DNA of 64,000 nt from Lumnitzera littorea (lineage: Eukaryota; Streptophyta; Magnoliopsida; Myrtales; Combretaceae), in assembly GCA_024138015.1 (NCBI GenBank), contig JAMXBB010000004.1, forward strand, positions 5,334,617 to 5,398,616, given 5' to 3'. The first letter of the stretch is position 1. The number at the start of each line of letters is the position of its first letter. Shown in pieces: positions 22,542 to 36,046 of the stretch. The translations under genes were made by a program, and so were the position numbers. The notes beneath the pieces were generated by a model. That model had not been told where the DNA came from, searched no databases, and was given only the letters and a program-made list of their open reading frames with translations.

Positions 22542-25500
22542 TATATATATGTATGTACGACAATTTTCACGTATTCTTTTGATTTTTAATAAACTTTTAG
22601 GTGAAACTCAATTTGTATATAATATGTACAAGCATTAATAAAGAGATGGATAGTTTATTCTCTTGTTGTTTTACAAAATAACAGAGCAATCGTAATAACT
22701 TTATAATTAAAAAGGTTAAAAGTTCTATTTCTTTTGAGTATTGACTTATTATTAAAATTTATTTATTTATATAATGCTATAACTTGTAATATCCTACTCA
22801 ATCAAGCAGACTTTGGATAGACATTGAATTTCATAGAATAAGTTATGGGAATAACTTTCTAGGAGTGATGATCAAAATCATGGATAAAAATAACACATAA
22901 GAACACAAAATTAACAAAACTACAGAAACTCTTGTAATTTTGATGAACACATAGGATGGTTCTCCTACTTTTGTCAAAGAGATTAAGTCTTGGTAACTCT
23001 TTTTGGTAGTTTACGTTCGTAGTACACATAGTTTTTCATTTTTCGGGTTTTGCTTTTATAGGTAAGATGTCTCAATACTTTGTTTTCACCTTGAAATTTG
23101 TGCAAAGGTGTGCGTGTGCACGTATGTTTTTATATATATGGTATTAGTTCCAAAGTAATATGCCATCCACATGTAAAAGTTATTTAAAAAATAATAATAA
23201 TTTAAAACAATATTATAGTTATAATATCAAAATTCTATTAATATTAAAAGAAAGATATAAAAATATAGACTAGATCAAGCTCATTACCCATAAAGAGCTC
23301 GAAACAATTTCTTAATTTGTTTCATCTACCTCTCTTTCATTGTTTCCATTTTCTAGCCCTCTTATTTAAATTTTACCCATTACTAACTTTACTTTTATCA
23401 TTCGATATTTCATCAAATATTGTATTTGGGAATTAATTGTGATGAATTTGATATATGTTGAAGCAAGTGGACTTAATTTTATAATAGATTGTAATCTCTA
23501 TACAAATGGAGGTAAGCCTTCTTTATGGATGTGTAAAGGGTGTATGTTTTAGATTCCGATTCAAAAATTTAGGAACCTATGGTTAAGGTCTTATATTTTA
23601 ATTATTATTTACTGGTTCACCCTAACTATAATTATAATAATAATGTGATATCTTTTATGAATAACTTGAGTATTAACTTATATATCAATGTCCTTGATTC
23701 CAATATCAATTACACTTTAATTTGGTCGGCATATACACAGACTATAGAGATCACAATTATCTCTCTCTATACCTATTTTATAGTTCCTAGATTTATCTCT
23801 AATTACCCCTAATCTTAACAAAATTAGTTGAAATTAAGACCTAAGATAGGTTTCATGTCCCAAAGGACTAAAAACCCTAATTCAATCGCATATTTTTATC
23901 GATCTTTGATAACTATTATTATAAATGTAGAAGTATGGGAACCTAGCTTAGCTTACTAAAACACCAATATTCATACTATTTAGTTATAAAATTATTGACA
24001 AATATTAACTTAAATAAGTTACATCCTAACCCCTAAGTACATGGTTTCGTGTCCATTTCTAGCGTTAAGTTTTATAGATTAGAAAGAATGTAGCAGAAAT
24101 AAAACTACTATAAAACTTATCATAACATTCATGTATAACAAGATAAAATAATATTGTATATATGTTAGCAAAAGATTATAAACTTACCTTTTCATAATGA
24201 AAATGTCGTCTCCTCTTGGGGATGGAGTTTAATAGCAATCTAAATCCGATTTATTATTTTCAAATATATCCACCATGAGAACTCTAAATGTAGTATCTCT
24301 AGTAGTATCCATAAACATGTTAACAAAAACAATTTCTAATCCTTTGTTTTGCTAAATAACTCGGATTTGAATTAGATAATATAGGAAACGAAATGTTATA
24401 TCCCCTTTTATTGCATTTTCATTTATATATATATATATATATATATAGCGTAAATCCTGCTTGTTGTTTAAGGGTTGCATAAAGGTCATAAATTGGAAAT
24501 CACAATATTAAACTAAATTTAGTCTCGTGATCTAGATCTATAAGATTTAGAAAAATTAATCTCGTTTGAAAATATAAATTTACTTAGAAGATCTATGTCC
24601 TCTTCTAGCTTTGCTCCTACAGAGCAATCCGAGGAATCAATGTTGAATAATCAATATGAGATACATATAAAAGACTTTGATATATATATATATATAATAG
24701 AAACCGTAGAACTCTCTTATCTGCCCTTGTCTCTTTTTAAGCATGGTACTACATTAACTAAAATTAATGAAAGAGACTATTTATTCCATTGACTCTTTTG
24801 TCTGCCCTTGTATGTTATTGAGCGTGAAATTAATAGTAAACAACCTTTCAATTGTGATCGAACATGGAATTAATAAATTCTACATCATTTCAATTGTCAT
24901 GAACTTTTTAATAGCAATTGAACAAGGAATTAATAAATTCCATCTACTTTTACACGAAAAGGTAATAATAAAATACATAACCTTTAAAACGTACTTAACT
25001 TCAAATATATTCTACGTAGTAAAATAAAATGCTTCTAATTTATTATTTTTGATCATTTTATTCTAGTTCTGAAATAAATATTGACCTAAAACTTTGTTGC
25101 TATTAATTATGCTATAGTGTGCAACCCTACAAGTTATATGCACGAAGTTAATGCCAATTAAGTACAAATCAAGATAATCGTCTAGCAACAATAATTGTTC
25201 ATACAATGTAATAGAAAAGTTGTGAACGAGAAACTATTTTGAATTGATTACTTCGTAATTAAATCTTTTAATCAAATGATATCTCAATTAAATTATTACA
25301 TGTCATGTAATTAATGCTTAATCATTTTACATGGTTTCAAAAATAAAATAGACTTGATAAAACTTGTTGAGCCATAGGCTTACAAGTCACCATTATCTTA
25401 ACCAAGCAGCCTTAGATATCGATTCCCTAATTCAAGAGAGTAATAAATTTTATCTTGACTCATTACTATCCTCTTTATATTTCATATTGTATCCAATAAT

Positions 25501-26785
25501 CATATTATTTACAATTTAAATAAAGGTTGTGTTTAACGGCATCAAATCATAATATTCCATGTATAGGATGTATGAAGGTCTCAAGTTTAGAGATTATTTA
25601 CACTCATTCATATAGATGAGGGGCTAATGACATTAAACATATGATATCCTCTATTAACAGATTATGTCTAATGTACTCATCTAACTTTGGACATACACTT
25701 GTATAACTTGGATATCTTACTTTTGGTCAAGTGAGAATAATCTTGTTATACAATATGTTGGTCTAAATCTCTATATCACTTCTAGATATTTATTCGACCA
25801 AACACAACTTTTAGATAATACAATATTATGAAATCTTATTAATAATATACCTTTGTTATAATTATATACATACTCTAATTATTTATAAGATTTTATTATA
25901 AAATATAAACTTTAAGATAATATGATATTATGGAATTTATTAATAATATACCTTTATTGTAATTCTCTATATACTCTAATTATTTATAGGATTTTATTGT
26001 AAAATATAAACTAGAAAAAATGTATATATATATATATATATATACAATAAATGCTTATCTTTCATAAATAATATTCATAAATACATTAAGACATATTGTG
26101 CACAAATTACAATATCTAAGTTAAATGACCATAAAATTGGTGTTATGTCAAGACCTCTTCATAAATAATATTCATACCATGTTTTATGTTAGCTATGACT
26201 ACGATCGTAGAATCTGAATTGTCCTAAGGTTTGAATATCAAAGTGACCACACACCTTCATTGGGGTAAAAGAAATAAAAAAGAAGAATTTTGTTAAATTA
26301 TAGTTAGGTTGCTTGACAAAATTTCGATGATGCAATGGATCCTTAATAAAAATTCTTTCGTTTTCTTTTCATTTTTTATTTTAATATCGATGGGTGATAA
26401 TCTATTACTTTATATGGGTCATATTATTTATCATCTCCGTTGAGGTTAATCGTTCACAACCTACCTATAATAGTGAACTGTTATTTAACATATCAAATCT
26501 TTTGGCTTGTTTAGATTATTATTTTATTATTTGTAGTTTATCTATATCTAATATGTATCTGATCCGTATCTATTTGAAAAATAGCGTCTGAGAAACTAAC
26601 TTATCTATTTTAATTTCATAATTATAATGAAATTGATGATTGAAGTGCTAAAGTTAAAAAATAAAAATTTACATATTTTTAAAAGAGAAGATTAAAAAAA
26701 ATATTTTTTATGTATTAGAAATTATTGTTTTAATTGATATTTTTGTAAATATGAATAAAATAAATGATAAATAAATTCAACTTTA
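22542..26785. other. AT-rich intergenic DNA with small local duplications
   Basis: No coding or RNA gene is supported. Visible items are AT runs at about 24426-24447 and 26022-26043, a duplicated pair with the core caattg..gaac(a)tggaattaataaattc at about 24848-24885 and 24915-24945, and a 101-base direct duplication at about 25811-26012. Open frames are low-complexity. Confidence 0.45.
25811..26012 (+). repeat. Two-copy tandem duplication, offset 101 bases
   Basis: The block aataatatacctttgtt... actctaattatttataagatttattataaaatataaact begins at 25841. It recurs at 25942 with small changes (aataatatacctttatt, ggattttattg). Nothing suggests a function. Confidence 0.75.
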
Positions 26786-27120
26786 TTTATATTATTAAAG
26801 CCTTTTGGGCTTAAATAACCATTATCCTTAAAATTATCTATTTAACTTTATTTAATAAAAAAAACTAACAACAAAATAAACTATTAAAATTATAAAGAAT
26901 AGACAAATTTGTTTACTTACTCATATTTTTATCTCCTTATCTATTTTTTTACCATTTTCTTACTCTCTTTTCTACTTTTTCTTCTCCACTTTCTACTATT
27001 AATTGTACTCTATATCTTTTTCACATTCTCTTTCTCTCTCTTCCTCCTTTCATTAACATTTTCACTACCTTCTCTCCTCACAAACCCCGATTTCTCTATC
27101 TTTCTTATTTATTAATATTA
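26786..27120 (+). mobile_element. Helitron-like fragment
   Basis: It opens with TATATTATTAAAGCC, followed by aaccattatccttaaaattatctatttaac and then a pyrimidine-rich half. This is the same order as the complete Helitron at 22192-22541 and the one at 46355. The initial TC is TT here. I found no clear hairpin plus CTRR terminus, so the right edge is approximate. Confidence 0.5.
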
Positions 27121-27961
27121 TAATATATTCGATTGTATAGTATAACTTTATTTATTTTGTGTATATATAATGTGGGTATATTATTGATCAGTAAGAATTT
27201 GTTAAGTTTTTAATCTTAGAAGAAGTATATATATATATATATATAATTATGTCTTTATCTTTTTGGTGTGTTATTTTTATTAAACGTAAGATTTGGGTGG
27301 ATATGAATAAGATACAAATTAATAAAAAAAAGATGTACCAAACGGAGCTTTTATTGGGATAATCATAAATCAAGAGACCGGCTATTAGTATAATTCTTAA
27401 CAAGTTTATAAAATAAGTTGGTTTTAAAAGTGGATGACTTGGAACAAAAAGAAAAAGAAGTTTAAAGCAATTAAATATTGATGAATAAATTTATAAATTT
27501 TCTCTTTGTTTCCTTTTTTTTTTAATTTTTAATTTAAATCGGTAATCAGAAAATTTCATCCCCATAATGTCGTGTTTGAGCAGAGTGCCATAAACATCGA
27601 AGGCTCAAAACTAGGGCCAAATTTCAAAATACCGAAAATTAAAGGGAGCAAACTTTCAAATTCATATTTCCCCCTCCCAAACTTACTTGCACTACAATTA
27701 AACAATCAACGCCTAGACTCAAGCCAAGCAAAGGCCAAACGACAAACAAAAACCCATAAACAACCAAACAAAATAAAAAACAAAAGGAAAAAAAAGTAAG
27801 AAAAAAAAAACAATGAAGAAGGAAGAAACATTTCAATAGACACACACCAGAAGAAAAAGCAACCGTCTTGGGTTTTTATTATAAGGTCAAACCCAAAACC
27901 ACCACCTCCTCCACCACCACCACCACAACAACAACAAACCCTATCCCTAATTCCATCTCTC
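27121..27961. other. Upstream region of the ATG18-type gene
   Basis: An AT run at 27225-27245 is followed by a transition at about 27560 to A/C-rich DNA. A CCA/CAA-rich tract (about 27890-27940) follows, typical of a plant 5' leader. No clear TATA box could be chosen. The glycine-rich minus-strand frame here is only the complement of the CCA repeats. Confidence 0.4.
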
Positions 27962-28018
27962 ATGTTCTCTGGCGCTCATTTTCCCGGTAACTCTCCGGTC
28001 ACCGTTAGCAGCCGATAA
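27962..28018 (+). CDS. Possible upstream ORF (18 codons) in the ATG18-type leader
   Basis: An ATG at 27962 opens an 18-codon frame ending in TAA at 28016-28018, 64 bases before the main ATG and in another frame. It lies in a leader-like segment with pyrimidine tracts. It can only act if transcription starts upstream of 27962, which the sequence does not prove. Confidence 0.35.
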   Translation: MFSGAHFPGNSPVTVSSR

Positions 28019-28082
28019 CTTGAAACCACTCTCCTTAAAACTTCTTTTTCTTTTTTTTTTTTTTTCAAACTCCTTTTTTATT

Positions 28083-31000
28083 ATGAAGAGTTATCAAACT
28101 AAGAGAAACAATAGCAGCAGCAGCAACAACAACCATAATTTTGTCGGTAACAGTTATCGTAAAAGCAATTCCTTTGATAATCATAGTCATCATCGTAATC
28201 GTAGTAATCATCAGTTGAATGGTTTTTTTCCGAATTCGTTGAAATTCATCTCGTCTTGTATTAAGACCGCTTCCTCCGGTGTACGGTCGGCAAGTGCTTC
28301 CGTTGCCGCCTCTATCTCCGGTGACTCTCATGAACTTAAAGACCAGGTTTTTTTCTTTTTATTTTTTTGCTTCACCGATCATTTTATTAGTTAATTTTAT
28401 CAATTTTGTGGGCTATTGTATTATGGTGATGATCGGTTCAGTTCGATCGTTTGAGTTTTAGTTGAATTTAGGTTTTCTTCTGGGAATTTGAATTTTTTTA
28501 CCGTTGAATTAGGTTATCAAGTTTGAGGAATGAGCTTGTTCTGGTTGTTGTTTAATTTCTTTGTTGCAATTTGCGGTTCTTTTTTTTGGGTGGATGAATT
28601 AAAGTTGGAGTTTTGAATGATTTAGATTTTTGCTCTTCTTTTTTTTTTTTGGGTAATTAATTTTGGAATTTCATACTCATGATTTTTCGGGATTTTAGGT
28701 TAAGTTTTGGTCAGTTAAAAGTTAGGGGTATCAGATTGAAGTCAAATGTGGTGTTTGAGTGCTTAAAAAAAGTGTAGTTTGGTTATCTTCATGGGCACTT
28801 AAATGTCACCCATAAATTTGTACCGTTTTGTGCTTGCCCGTGATGGTAAGGACCGGGGGGGGGGGGCGGGGTGTTGTGGGGCGCGCACAAATCGTTTAGA
28901 GCACATTAGCCCTAGTTGAAGCACCTTAGTTGTAGTTGAGATCACAATTATATCTCATTTTTGTGGGTGGTTGTTAGTTGTGGTTTTTCATTTGGTCGAG
29001 GGTAGTCGGTTACTTCTAGTAAGTTAATAAAGTTAGTATATTTGGTTTTCTCCCCCTTTTTGGCTGGGAGGGAGTTGGGTTGAATTTTTGGCAATTGTCG
29101 GTTCAGAAAAGCGTGGGTTAGTCTAAACTATGACTTTTGGCAGTTTGACCATGTTTTCTCTTTCCATTATAATCTGTGGGTAGTTTTGCTCGTGCAGTTT
29201 AGGTTATCTTCATCGGTGAAAATCAGGTAATGATATGAAACTGTGGTGTTTTGACTCTACTGTTGAAGAGTAAGTGGAATGGTGATTATGATGTGCCATG
29301 TCAAGTAGTTCTTTGTTGGTGGGAAATGATGGAAGTGTTTGATTGCTGATGATAGCATTTGTACCATATATTTTCATTGATTGATTTTGGAACTTTGGGT
29401 GCTTTTGTTGAGATACTGGGAGCTGCCAGCTTTGGTTTCTCTTCTGCTTTGGCTAACAAATAAAATGGAAGCTAGCATTTAAAATCCTCGTTTCTGAATG
29501 CCTGATCGAAGATTTTCCTTCTGAATTTATTGTAAGGCAATGGTCACACAATAGAGACAAACAGCCCTTCATTTCCATTTGGAAAATGGCTTGGAGATTT
29601 TCTGGGGAAACTTTTTCTCTCCTGTTCTTTTAGGAGGATTCAGCTTTTTTTGGCTCGAGGTTTGGCAAAAGATAAAGGATGGTTGGCAAAAGATAAAGGA
29701 TGGTTAAGTATTCCATATGTATTCTGAAATGTGAGCCGTCTTCTTTTTGTGTATGCATCTGCTGATGCCTACAATAATATCACAAGATTACCATGGGCAG
29801 TTCATTTGATGGTTTAAGCAAAATGGTTGCTGTTAATATAGAGCATGAAATGTTTAAACAAGCATATGAACAATTTTGCTACAATGATGAGTATATCTTT
29901 TGATGGCCTCCCATAATAGAATGTCTTCAGAATCCTGCATTTGATTTCCTCGAGGATAACTAATATTTAATGCAGCCTTCTTAGTTGATCAAACATATCA
30001 GATATAGAGAAATTTGTTTTGGTGACTAATGTAATCTTTAGTCATGAGATTGTGGAGTGCTCTCTTAGCACCATGATTAGAACTAGTGAATCACAAAAAC
30101 ATCTTTTCTGTATTGCTGCATGCTTAGAACAGTACTGTCATAATTATTTCGTGAAATGTCAGATGTCTATTTATTTTTCATTTTTTATCCATTTCCTGAA
30201 AATGCTGTAGAAATCATGGATTTTTATCTTTTCATCCTGCAGGTACTTTGGGCTTCCTATGACAGGATAGGGCTTAGCCCATCTTCCTTCAAGCGTGTTC
30301 TATTGCTTGGTTACTCAAATGGTTTCCAAGTGTTGGATGTTGAAGATGGCTCCAATATCATTGAACTTGTTTCCAGGCGAGATGGTCCTGTTACATTTTT
30401 ACGGATGCAGCCCCTCCCTGCAAAGTCTGAAGGCTGTGAAGGATTCAGGGCATCACACCCCTTGCTCTCAGTGGTTGCATGCGATGAATCAAAGAGCTCA
30501 GGTCATGTACAAAATGGGAGAGAAAATCTACTTAGAGATGGCTATCATGAGGCTCAAAATGGGAACTCAGTGTTATCTCCAATGTCTGTTCGATTTTATT
30601 CCCTTAGATCCCACAACTACGTTCATGTTCTTAGATTTCGCTCCACTGTGTATATGGTTAGATCCAGTCCTCGAATTGTTGCTGTGGGCCTTGCAGCACA
30701 AGTAAGCACGAATTTTTGTTTCTTTTATGTATGAACTTAAGCTTCTACCACTTTTTCATTCTTTGTTGCAGGAAATAATTTACAATGTAAAGGTTTCAAT
30801 TGTTGGATGTGATTTTCCATTGAGCATTCATTATTAACTACTATTGAAACAACTTTACTTTAATTCAATCATCAATAATCATTTAATGCTATCCCTATGC
30901 TCTATCTGATGTCATGTCTTCTGTAACCTTCTCTAGAAAATTACCCAAGCGAAAAATGATGTGTAAGAGCTCTGTATTTTTCAAGTTCCTCTTCAAATTT

Positions 31001-34000
31001 TGTTGGATCATTTTCTGTCTCTTTGATGGGATTACCTACTTATTGTTGCCTCTTCTTATCATGATAATAACAAAGCTGGATCTACATATTAGAAACATTT
31101 CTCTGAATTCATCTGCAATATAGGTGCACTATTGACATCCTTTATAAGCACAACTCCTAATCTTTTTATTTTATGAACTGTCAGATCATTCCCTTTTCAG
31201 CCACCCTTATACCATGCTTGTTTTCATGCTTAAATGCCAAAGCTTCTTCTCTAATATCTGTCTTGTAGAACTTGGCCACAATCAAATTTGACATCTAGAA
31301 GCTTTTTTTCTTTTCCCTATAAAATCTTGAGAAGAGAAAAAGAAGCTCAATGCTGGAATCTTTAAACAAGACATGGATGGAGATGCTTTTGATATTGAGG
31401 GATCATTAAGAACATATATTTAGAGAGAGAGAATAAAAAGGAGGTCTCTGAATGGAATCAATTTTCTTGCTGACTGCATTTCTTCAATGGGTTTATCCAG
31501 GCTAACTTCCATATTTATACTGGTGGCAGATATACTGCTTCGATGCTCTGACCCTGGAGAATAAGTTTAGTGTTCTCACTTATCCAGTGCCACAGCTGGG
31601 AGGTCACGGAATAATTGGGGTTAATATTGGCTATGGTCCGATGGATGTTGGTCCCAGGTGGTTAGCTTATGCTCCAAACAATCCATTGATGTCAAATATA
31701 GGCCGCCTTAGTCCCAAAAGTCTCACTCCTTCTCCAGGTGTTAGTCCTTCAACATCGCCTAGTAGTGGAAGTCTAATGGCACGTTATGCCATGGAGTCCA
31801 GTAAACAGCTGGCAGCTGGATTGATCAACCTTGGTGACATGGGATACAAAACCCTTTCCAGGTACTATCAAGAAGGGGCTAGTTCTCCAATATCATCGAA
31901 TTCAGGCTGGAAAGCTGTTCGTGCTCATTCTCTTCCAACTGAATCGGATACTGCTGGAATGGTTAGTTTTTACATTGCCAGCCATGGATGACGTAAATGC
32001 TCTTCAATAATTTTACTCGTTATGCTATGAGTAATTTTATCTTGGTTTGCTCATTTTTATTTTAGAAGATTTGTTTCCTTGCCATGTCCATAGTAGAATA
32101 TAAGTTTTAGTTTCTGTAGGTGCAGTGCTCTTTACAGATTAGGCTCTTGATTTTCAAAATGTCTTGTTGCAGGTGGTTGTGAAGGATGTTGTTTCCCGAG
32201 CTATTATATCACAATTTAGAGCCCATAGCAGTGCAATTTCTGCTCTATGTTTTGATCCTAGTGGGACACTGTTGGTCACTGCCTCAGTGCATGGACACAA
32301 CATCAATATTTTTCGTATTATGCCATCTAGCTCCAAAGCTGGATCAAGCAGTGAAAGTTACGATTGGAGTTCTTCACATGTGCATCTTTATAAGCTCCAT
32401 CGTGGCATGACTTCAGCAGTAGGTTCCTTTTTTACATTTTAATGTGATTATGTTGGCCATTTCATAATTTTTCTGTTTATTTCTCAATATAGGTCATTCA
32501 GGACATATGCTTCAGTCCCTACAGTCAGTGGATTGCCATTGTATCATCCAAGGGGACTTGTCATATATTTCTTCTATCCCCTTTTGGTGGAGAGACACTT
32601 CTTCAAGTGCAGAATTCTCATGTTGGCCAACCTACTCTAGCACCAGTTTTGTCCTTGCCATGGTGGTCAACTGCATCTTTCCTGTTTAATCAGCAATCCT
32701 CTTCACCACCACCACCAGTTACCCTGCATGTAGTAAGCAGATTAAAAAATTGCAATAATGGCTTGCTTAACACGGTTAGTAATGCTGCATCTTCTGCTAT
32801 CGGAAAGGTCTCTGTCCCTTCTGGTGCAGTGGCCACAGTATTTCATAGGTCATTGCTACAGAATGTGCAGCAGCATTCATACCTAAAGCCTCATGCATTG
32901 GAAAGCCTGTTGGTTTACACCCCTTCTGGACATGTTGTCCAATACGAGCTTCTTCCTTCAGTAGGCGGGGAATCAAGTGAAAGCGTTTCAAGAAGTGCTC
33001 CTGCTTCTTCACTGCAGATGCCAGATGAAGAATTACGGGTAAAAGTTGAACCTCTTCAGTGGTGGGATGTCTGCCGCAGAATTGATTGGCCTGAAAGAGA
33101 AGAATGTATTTCCGGGATAACTTTTGATAGAAAGGAAGCAGCTGAGATACTTGTCAATGGATCTGTATCTGAGGACAGCAACTCTGAAAACAAAGAATTA
33201 GAAAGATCCTGTGAGCGTTCTCACCTTTATCTTGCCAATGCAGAAGTTCAGATGGGCTTTGGGAGGGTACCTATATGGCAGCAATCTAAGGTTTATATGC
33301 GTCACTATATTTTGGGTCTCTTTTGAAATTGTTGCATCTCATTATATTCTTCAAATATTTATTTTATGATAGTGATATGCTTATGTTGTTTGATAGATAT
33401 ACTTCTTCACAATGATTTCTCCGAGGGTAGAAGAACAGAAGCTTGTTGAAGGTGATCTTGCTGGAGAATTCGAAATTGAGAAGGTTTCTGTCCATGAGAT
33501 TGAAATAAGACGGAAGGATTTGTTGCCTGTTTTTGACCATTTTTACAGAAATCAATATGGTTGGAGTGAAAGGTAATAACATCAACTAGTGCATGTTATG
33601 TGGGCACCTAAATTTAACTCTGTTTTTATACTCTATCTTTGGCATCTGGTGGTAGATATTTTTATCATTATGGGAAGTAGATGGAGAGTGAGTACAGTAG
33701 CCTTTAGTTCCAGAGAGAAGAAAATTAGGTATTATTGTTCTTACAGGAAATGAGTAAAGCATTTCCTTGCTTAATGAGGGATCTTTCTCAAGACTTTGAA
33801 TTAAGGTGAAAAATGTAATACGTGTTTCAATTAGCTCTCTATAGATACTGATTCGAGGCCAAGCCTTGGTGCAACTTATTAAGTTACTTTGCTTTATGAC
33901 TGGAAGTTCACAAGTTCAAGCCACGAAAATAATCTCTTCTGAAGTAACAAGAAGTGTGAGGGCAAGGCTGTATACACATGTGACCTCTTCCACCAAAACC

Positions 34001-36046
34001 CCAGCTGATAGGAAAGTGCTTTTCCACACTGGTCCGCTCTTTTTTTCTGAAGTAACAAAAAGAGCGAGAGTGCACATGCAATCTCCCTCCACCATAACTC
34101 CAGCTGCTTAGTGCTTTGCTGCACAGGTCCACTCTTTTTATTGAAGTAACAATGAGTCTCTTCTCTCTCTCATTCTGGATGACCATTATGAGTTCATTTC
34201 AGTATAAAGGGCTTTGGTGGAGGGAGACAGAATAATGTAATTCCAAAAATTATTTAAGCTGAAGGGCAGTGTAAGGGATTGAGGGTTTGTCTCCCCTTCT
34301 CTTTCTCTCTTTAAGTTTGTATAATCAAGGTTTAGCTTAGTGGTTTGGTCATGGTTTTACATCCTGGTAAGGGCTCTTCTTGGGCCATCTGCATTATTCA
34401 TATTCTACACTAGTATATGGGTGTAGTGTGGTGGTTTTGAATACACAGAGATAGCTAATCTAATTATGGTTGTGTGCCCTTGTTAAGTCATGTTCCAATG
34501 AGGTTCTGTTGGGGCTATTTACATATCTTATACTCTACACTATTGTGCATGGGAAGATCTTTGTCTAATTATGGTTGTGTCCATTTATTAACAAAAAAAT
34601 GGAGAAAAAGGAAGAGAAGTCATTTGATTGGAAGAATCTGAATTATTAATGGAAACATTTTTTATATGTTGAAGTGCTTTTTTCCTCCATCTCCACGTGG
34701 GAATAAGTAATGCAATGCTAAATCCTGTTGTGTGCCTGCAATATGCATGGGAAAATGCATGAATGATTGTCAGGATATATTTCAATGGCTAATATTTTGT
34801 GGTGTTTTTTTATTTTTCTTTTTTTTTTAAGGGGTCCTTTAAGTAGAGTACGTTCATCCTCATGTTCTAGCATGGCTGGGGAGAAATCATCTGAAGATGG
34901 TCCCATATCCTATCCTAAGTTGGATAGTTCAGTTGAAGATTCTGATCATGGTGAGATGATTTTTGATAAAGTTCGCTGAATTGTATGAATAATATGCTGA
35001 CATAACTAAGTTATCTTTATGGCTCAGCTGGATCATATCAGAACTCTTACCTTCCTAATGCTCACGGTGAACATGAAAATGATGTCGAGAAAAGAGGATA
35101 TTCTGGTCTGGCAACGGCACCACTGAAGCAGAGCTCTGCAATGGAAGATGCTTTTTCAATTTCTTCCAAGCAGTATATGTTGCGTTTTCCTGCTGAGGAT
35201 TGCACTTTGTCCACCAGTGCTCCAACTTTAACTAGCGTTTCACTTTCTGCTCAAATTATGGGAAAGGAATTCCAGATATCAAATAGTGGGGGGGCCAGCG
35301 AAGCCTCAAATACTAGTTCCAAAAATTCCAATTCTGGTATGAATGCCATTGATGAGGAACCTGTAAATGAACCTTTGGATTTTGAGCAATACTTTCAAGA
35401 GGAATACTGCCAAGCATCCTCTATGAATGAAGGCCATGATTCAAAAAAACCTGTTCCTGATCCTGATGGCAGTAGCCCTTCTGTTAGAGATAAGTCTGCG
35501 GAAGATGGTGACAATGATAACATGCTTGGAGTTTTTGCTTTCTCTGAAGAAGGTACTTGGTGGAGTATATTCGTTTGCTGTTTATTGTACTATTACTTTG
35601 GCAGATACGTGAGATTTTCCTAATCTATCTGCACTCACTAAGGGCTGACATTGTTCTCTCTATGTCTCGTGGCTTTATATCAACTACTTAGCTCATTTTC
35701 ATTCTTTAACGAACCTTTTGGTCTCTGATAATGCTGTCATTGTTCCTTTTTGGCATTTTTCAATGCTTTCAAAGTGGGATCTTGTGTATGTCTAGTCTAT
35801 GTGCATTTTGCGCTTGTTCCTGAAGTACTCATGTATAGGATTGTGCATGTATAGCAAAAATGCGTCCAAATTTGCATTCATAGGCCTATATGTTGTGGGT
35901 ATATTAGCTGCGAATGTATGGGACTCTGGTAGCCCTTTATGACTTTCAAACGTTGGTTTGTGTCACTTAATCGAGCAAGGGTCTATTGAATCTAGTTCTA
36001 TGTATGGTTTATTTCACTCGATATGCTCTTTTGTATTGCAGATTGA
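28083..36046 (+). CDS. ATG18h: Autophagy-related protein 18 homologue, ATG18g/ATG18h type (BCAS3 domain), spliced
   Basis: Coding exons read: 28083-28346, 30243-30701, 31530-31961, 32173-32418, 32493-33290, 33397-33572, 34832-34950, 35028-35552 and a tiny last exon 36042-36046 (inferred). All introns have GT-AG ends and the frames join, giving about 1,007 residues, near the 900-1,000 usual for ATG18g/h. A Ser/Asn/His-rich start leads into FFPNSLKFISSCIKT, a hallmark of this subfamily. A WD40/PROPPIN propeller (about 95-560) contains IYCFDALTLENKFSVLTYP and SALCFDPSGTLLVTAS. A BCAS3-type region (about 640-750) has PLQWWDVCRRIDW and PIWQQSK. An acidic Ser-rich tail ends in GVFAFSEE. PROPPINs bind PI3P/PI(3,5)P2 on autophagic membranes. 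The usual F/LRRG lipid-binding motif is LHRG here (about 460-463), as I recall for plant g/h forms. The g-versus-h symbol is not settled. Intron 1 is 1.9 kb, and intron 6 carries a SINE. Confidence 0.92.
33852..34160 (+). mobile_element. Au-like tRNA-derived SINE with duplicated tail, in ATG18 intron 6
   Basis: Pol III-type promoter parts are visible: a box-A-like CCTTGGTGCAAC at 33864-33875 and a box-B-like AAGTTCAAGCC at 33912-33922. Downstream, gggcaaggctgtatacac resembles the conserved ggtaaggctgcgtac of plant Au-type SINEs. The tail is then repeated. The unit ttctgaagtaacaa...ggtccgctcttttt (from about 33938) recurs from 34047 with many changes, and a third start (ttgaagtaacaatgag) follows at 34141. 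The element lies in the sense direction within the intron and does not touch the splice sites. Confidence 0.6.
34325..34592 (+). repeat. Diverged direct duplication in ATG18 intron 6
   Basis: Two halves share the order gg(c)ctctt/gttct..gggc, cat/tattca/ctatattctacact, tgggtg/catggg and ctaattatggttgtgt. The last anchor occurs at about 34457 and 34565. The first half begins with ggtttagcttagtgg, which recalls a tRNA box A, so this may be another old SINE-derived sequence. Confidence 0.4.

Noticed and set aside
27706..27963. Glycine-rich minus-strand frame upstream of the ATG18-type gene
   Set aside because: It is the complement of CCA/CAA repeats in the leader of the real gene and has no other support.
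28854..28867. G run of about 13 interrupted by one C in ATG18 intron 1
   Set aside because: One G run could be a homopolymer error, and I see no set of four separate G tracts to call a regulatory quadruplex.
30295..30705. 136-codon alternative frame in ATG18 exon 2
   Set aside because: It overlaps the real exon in another frame; the family-matching frame is VLWASYD... with correct splice sites at both ends.
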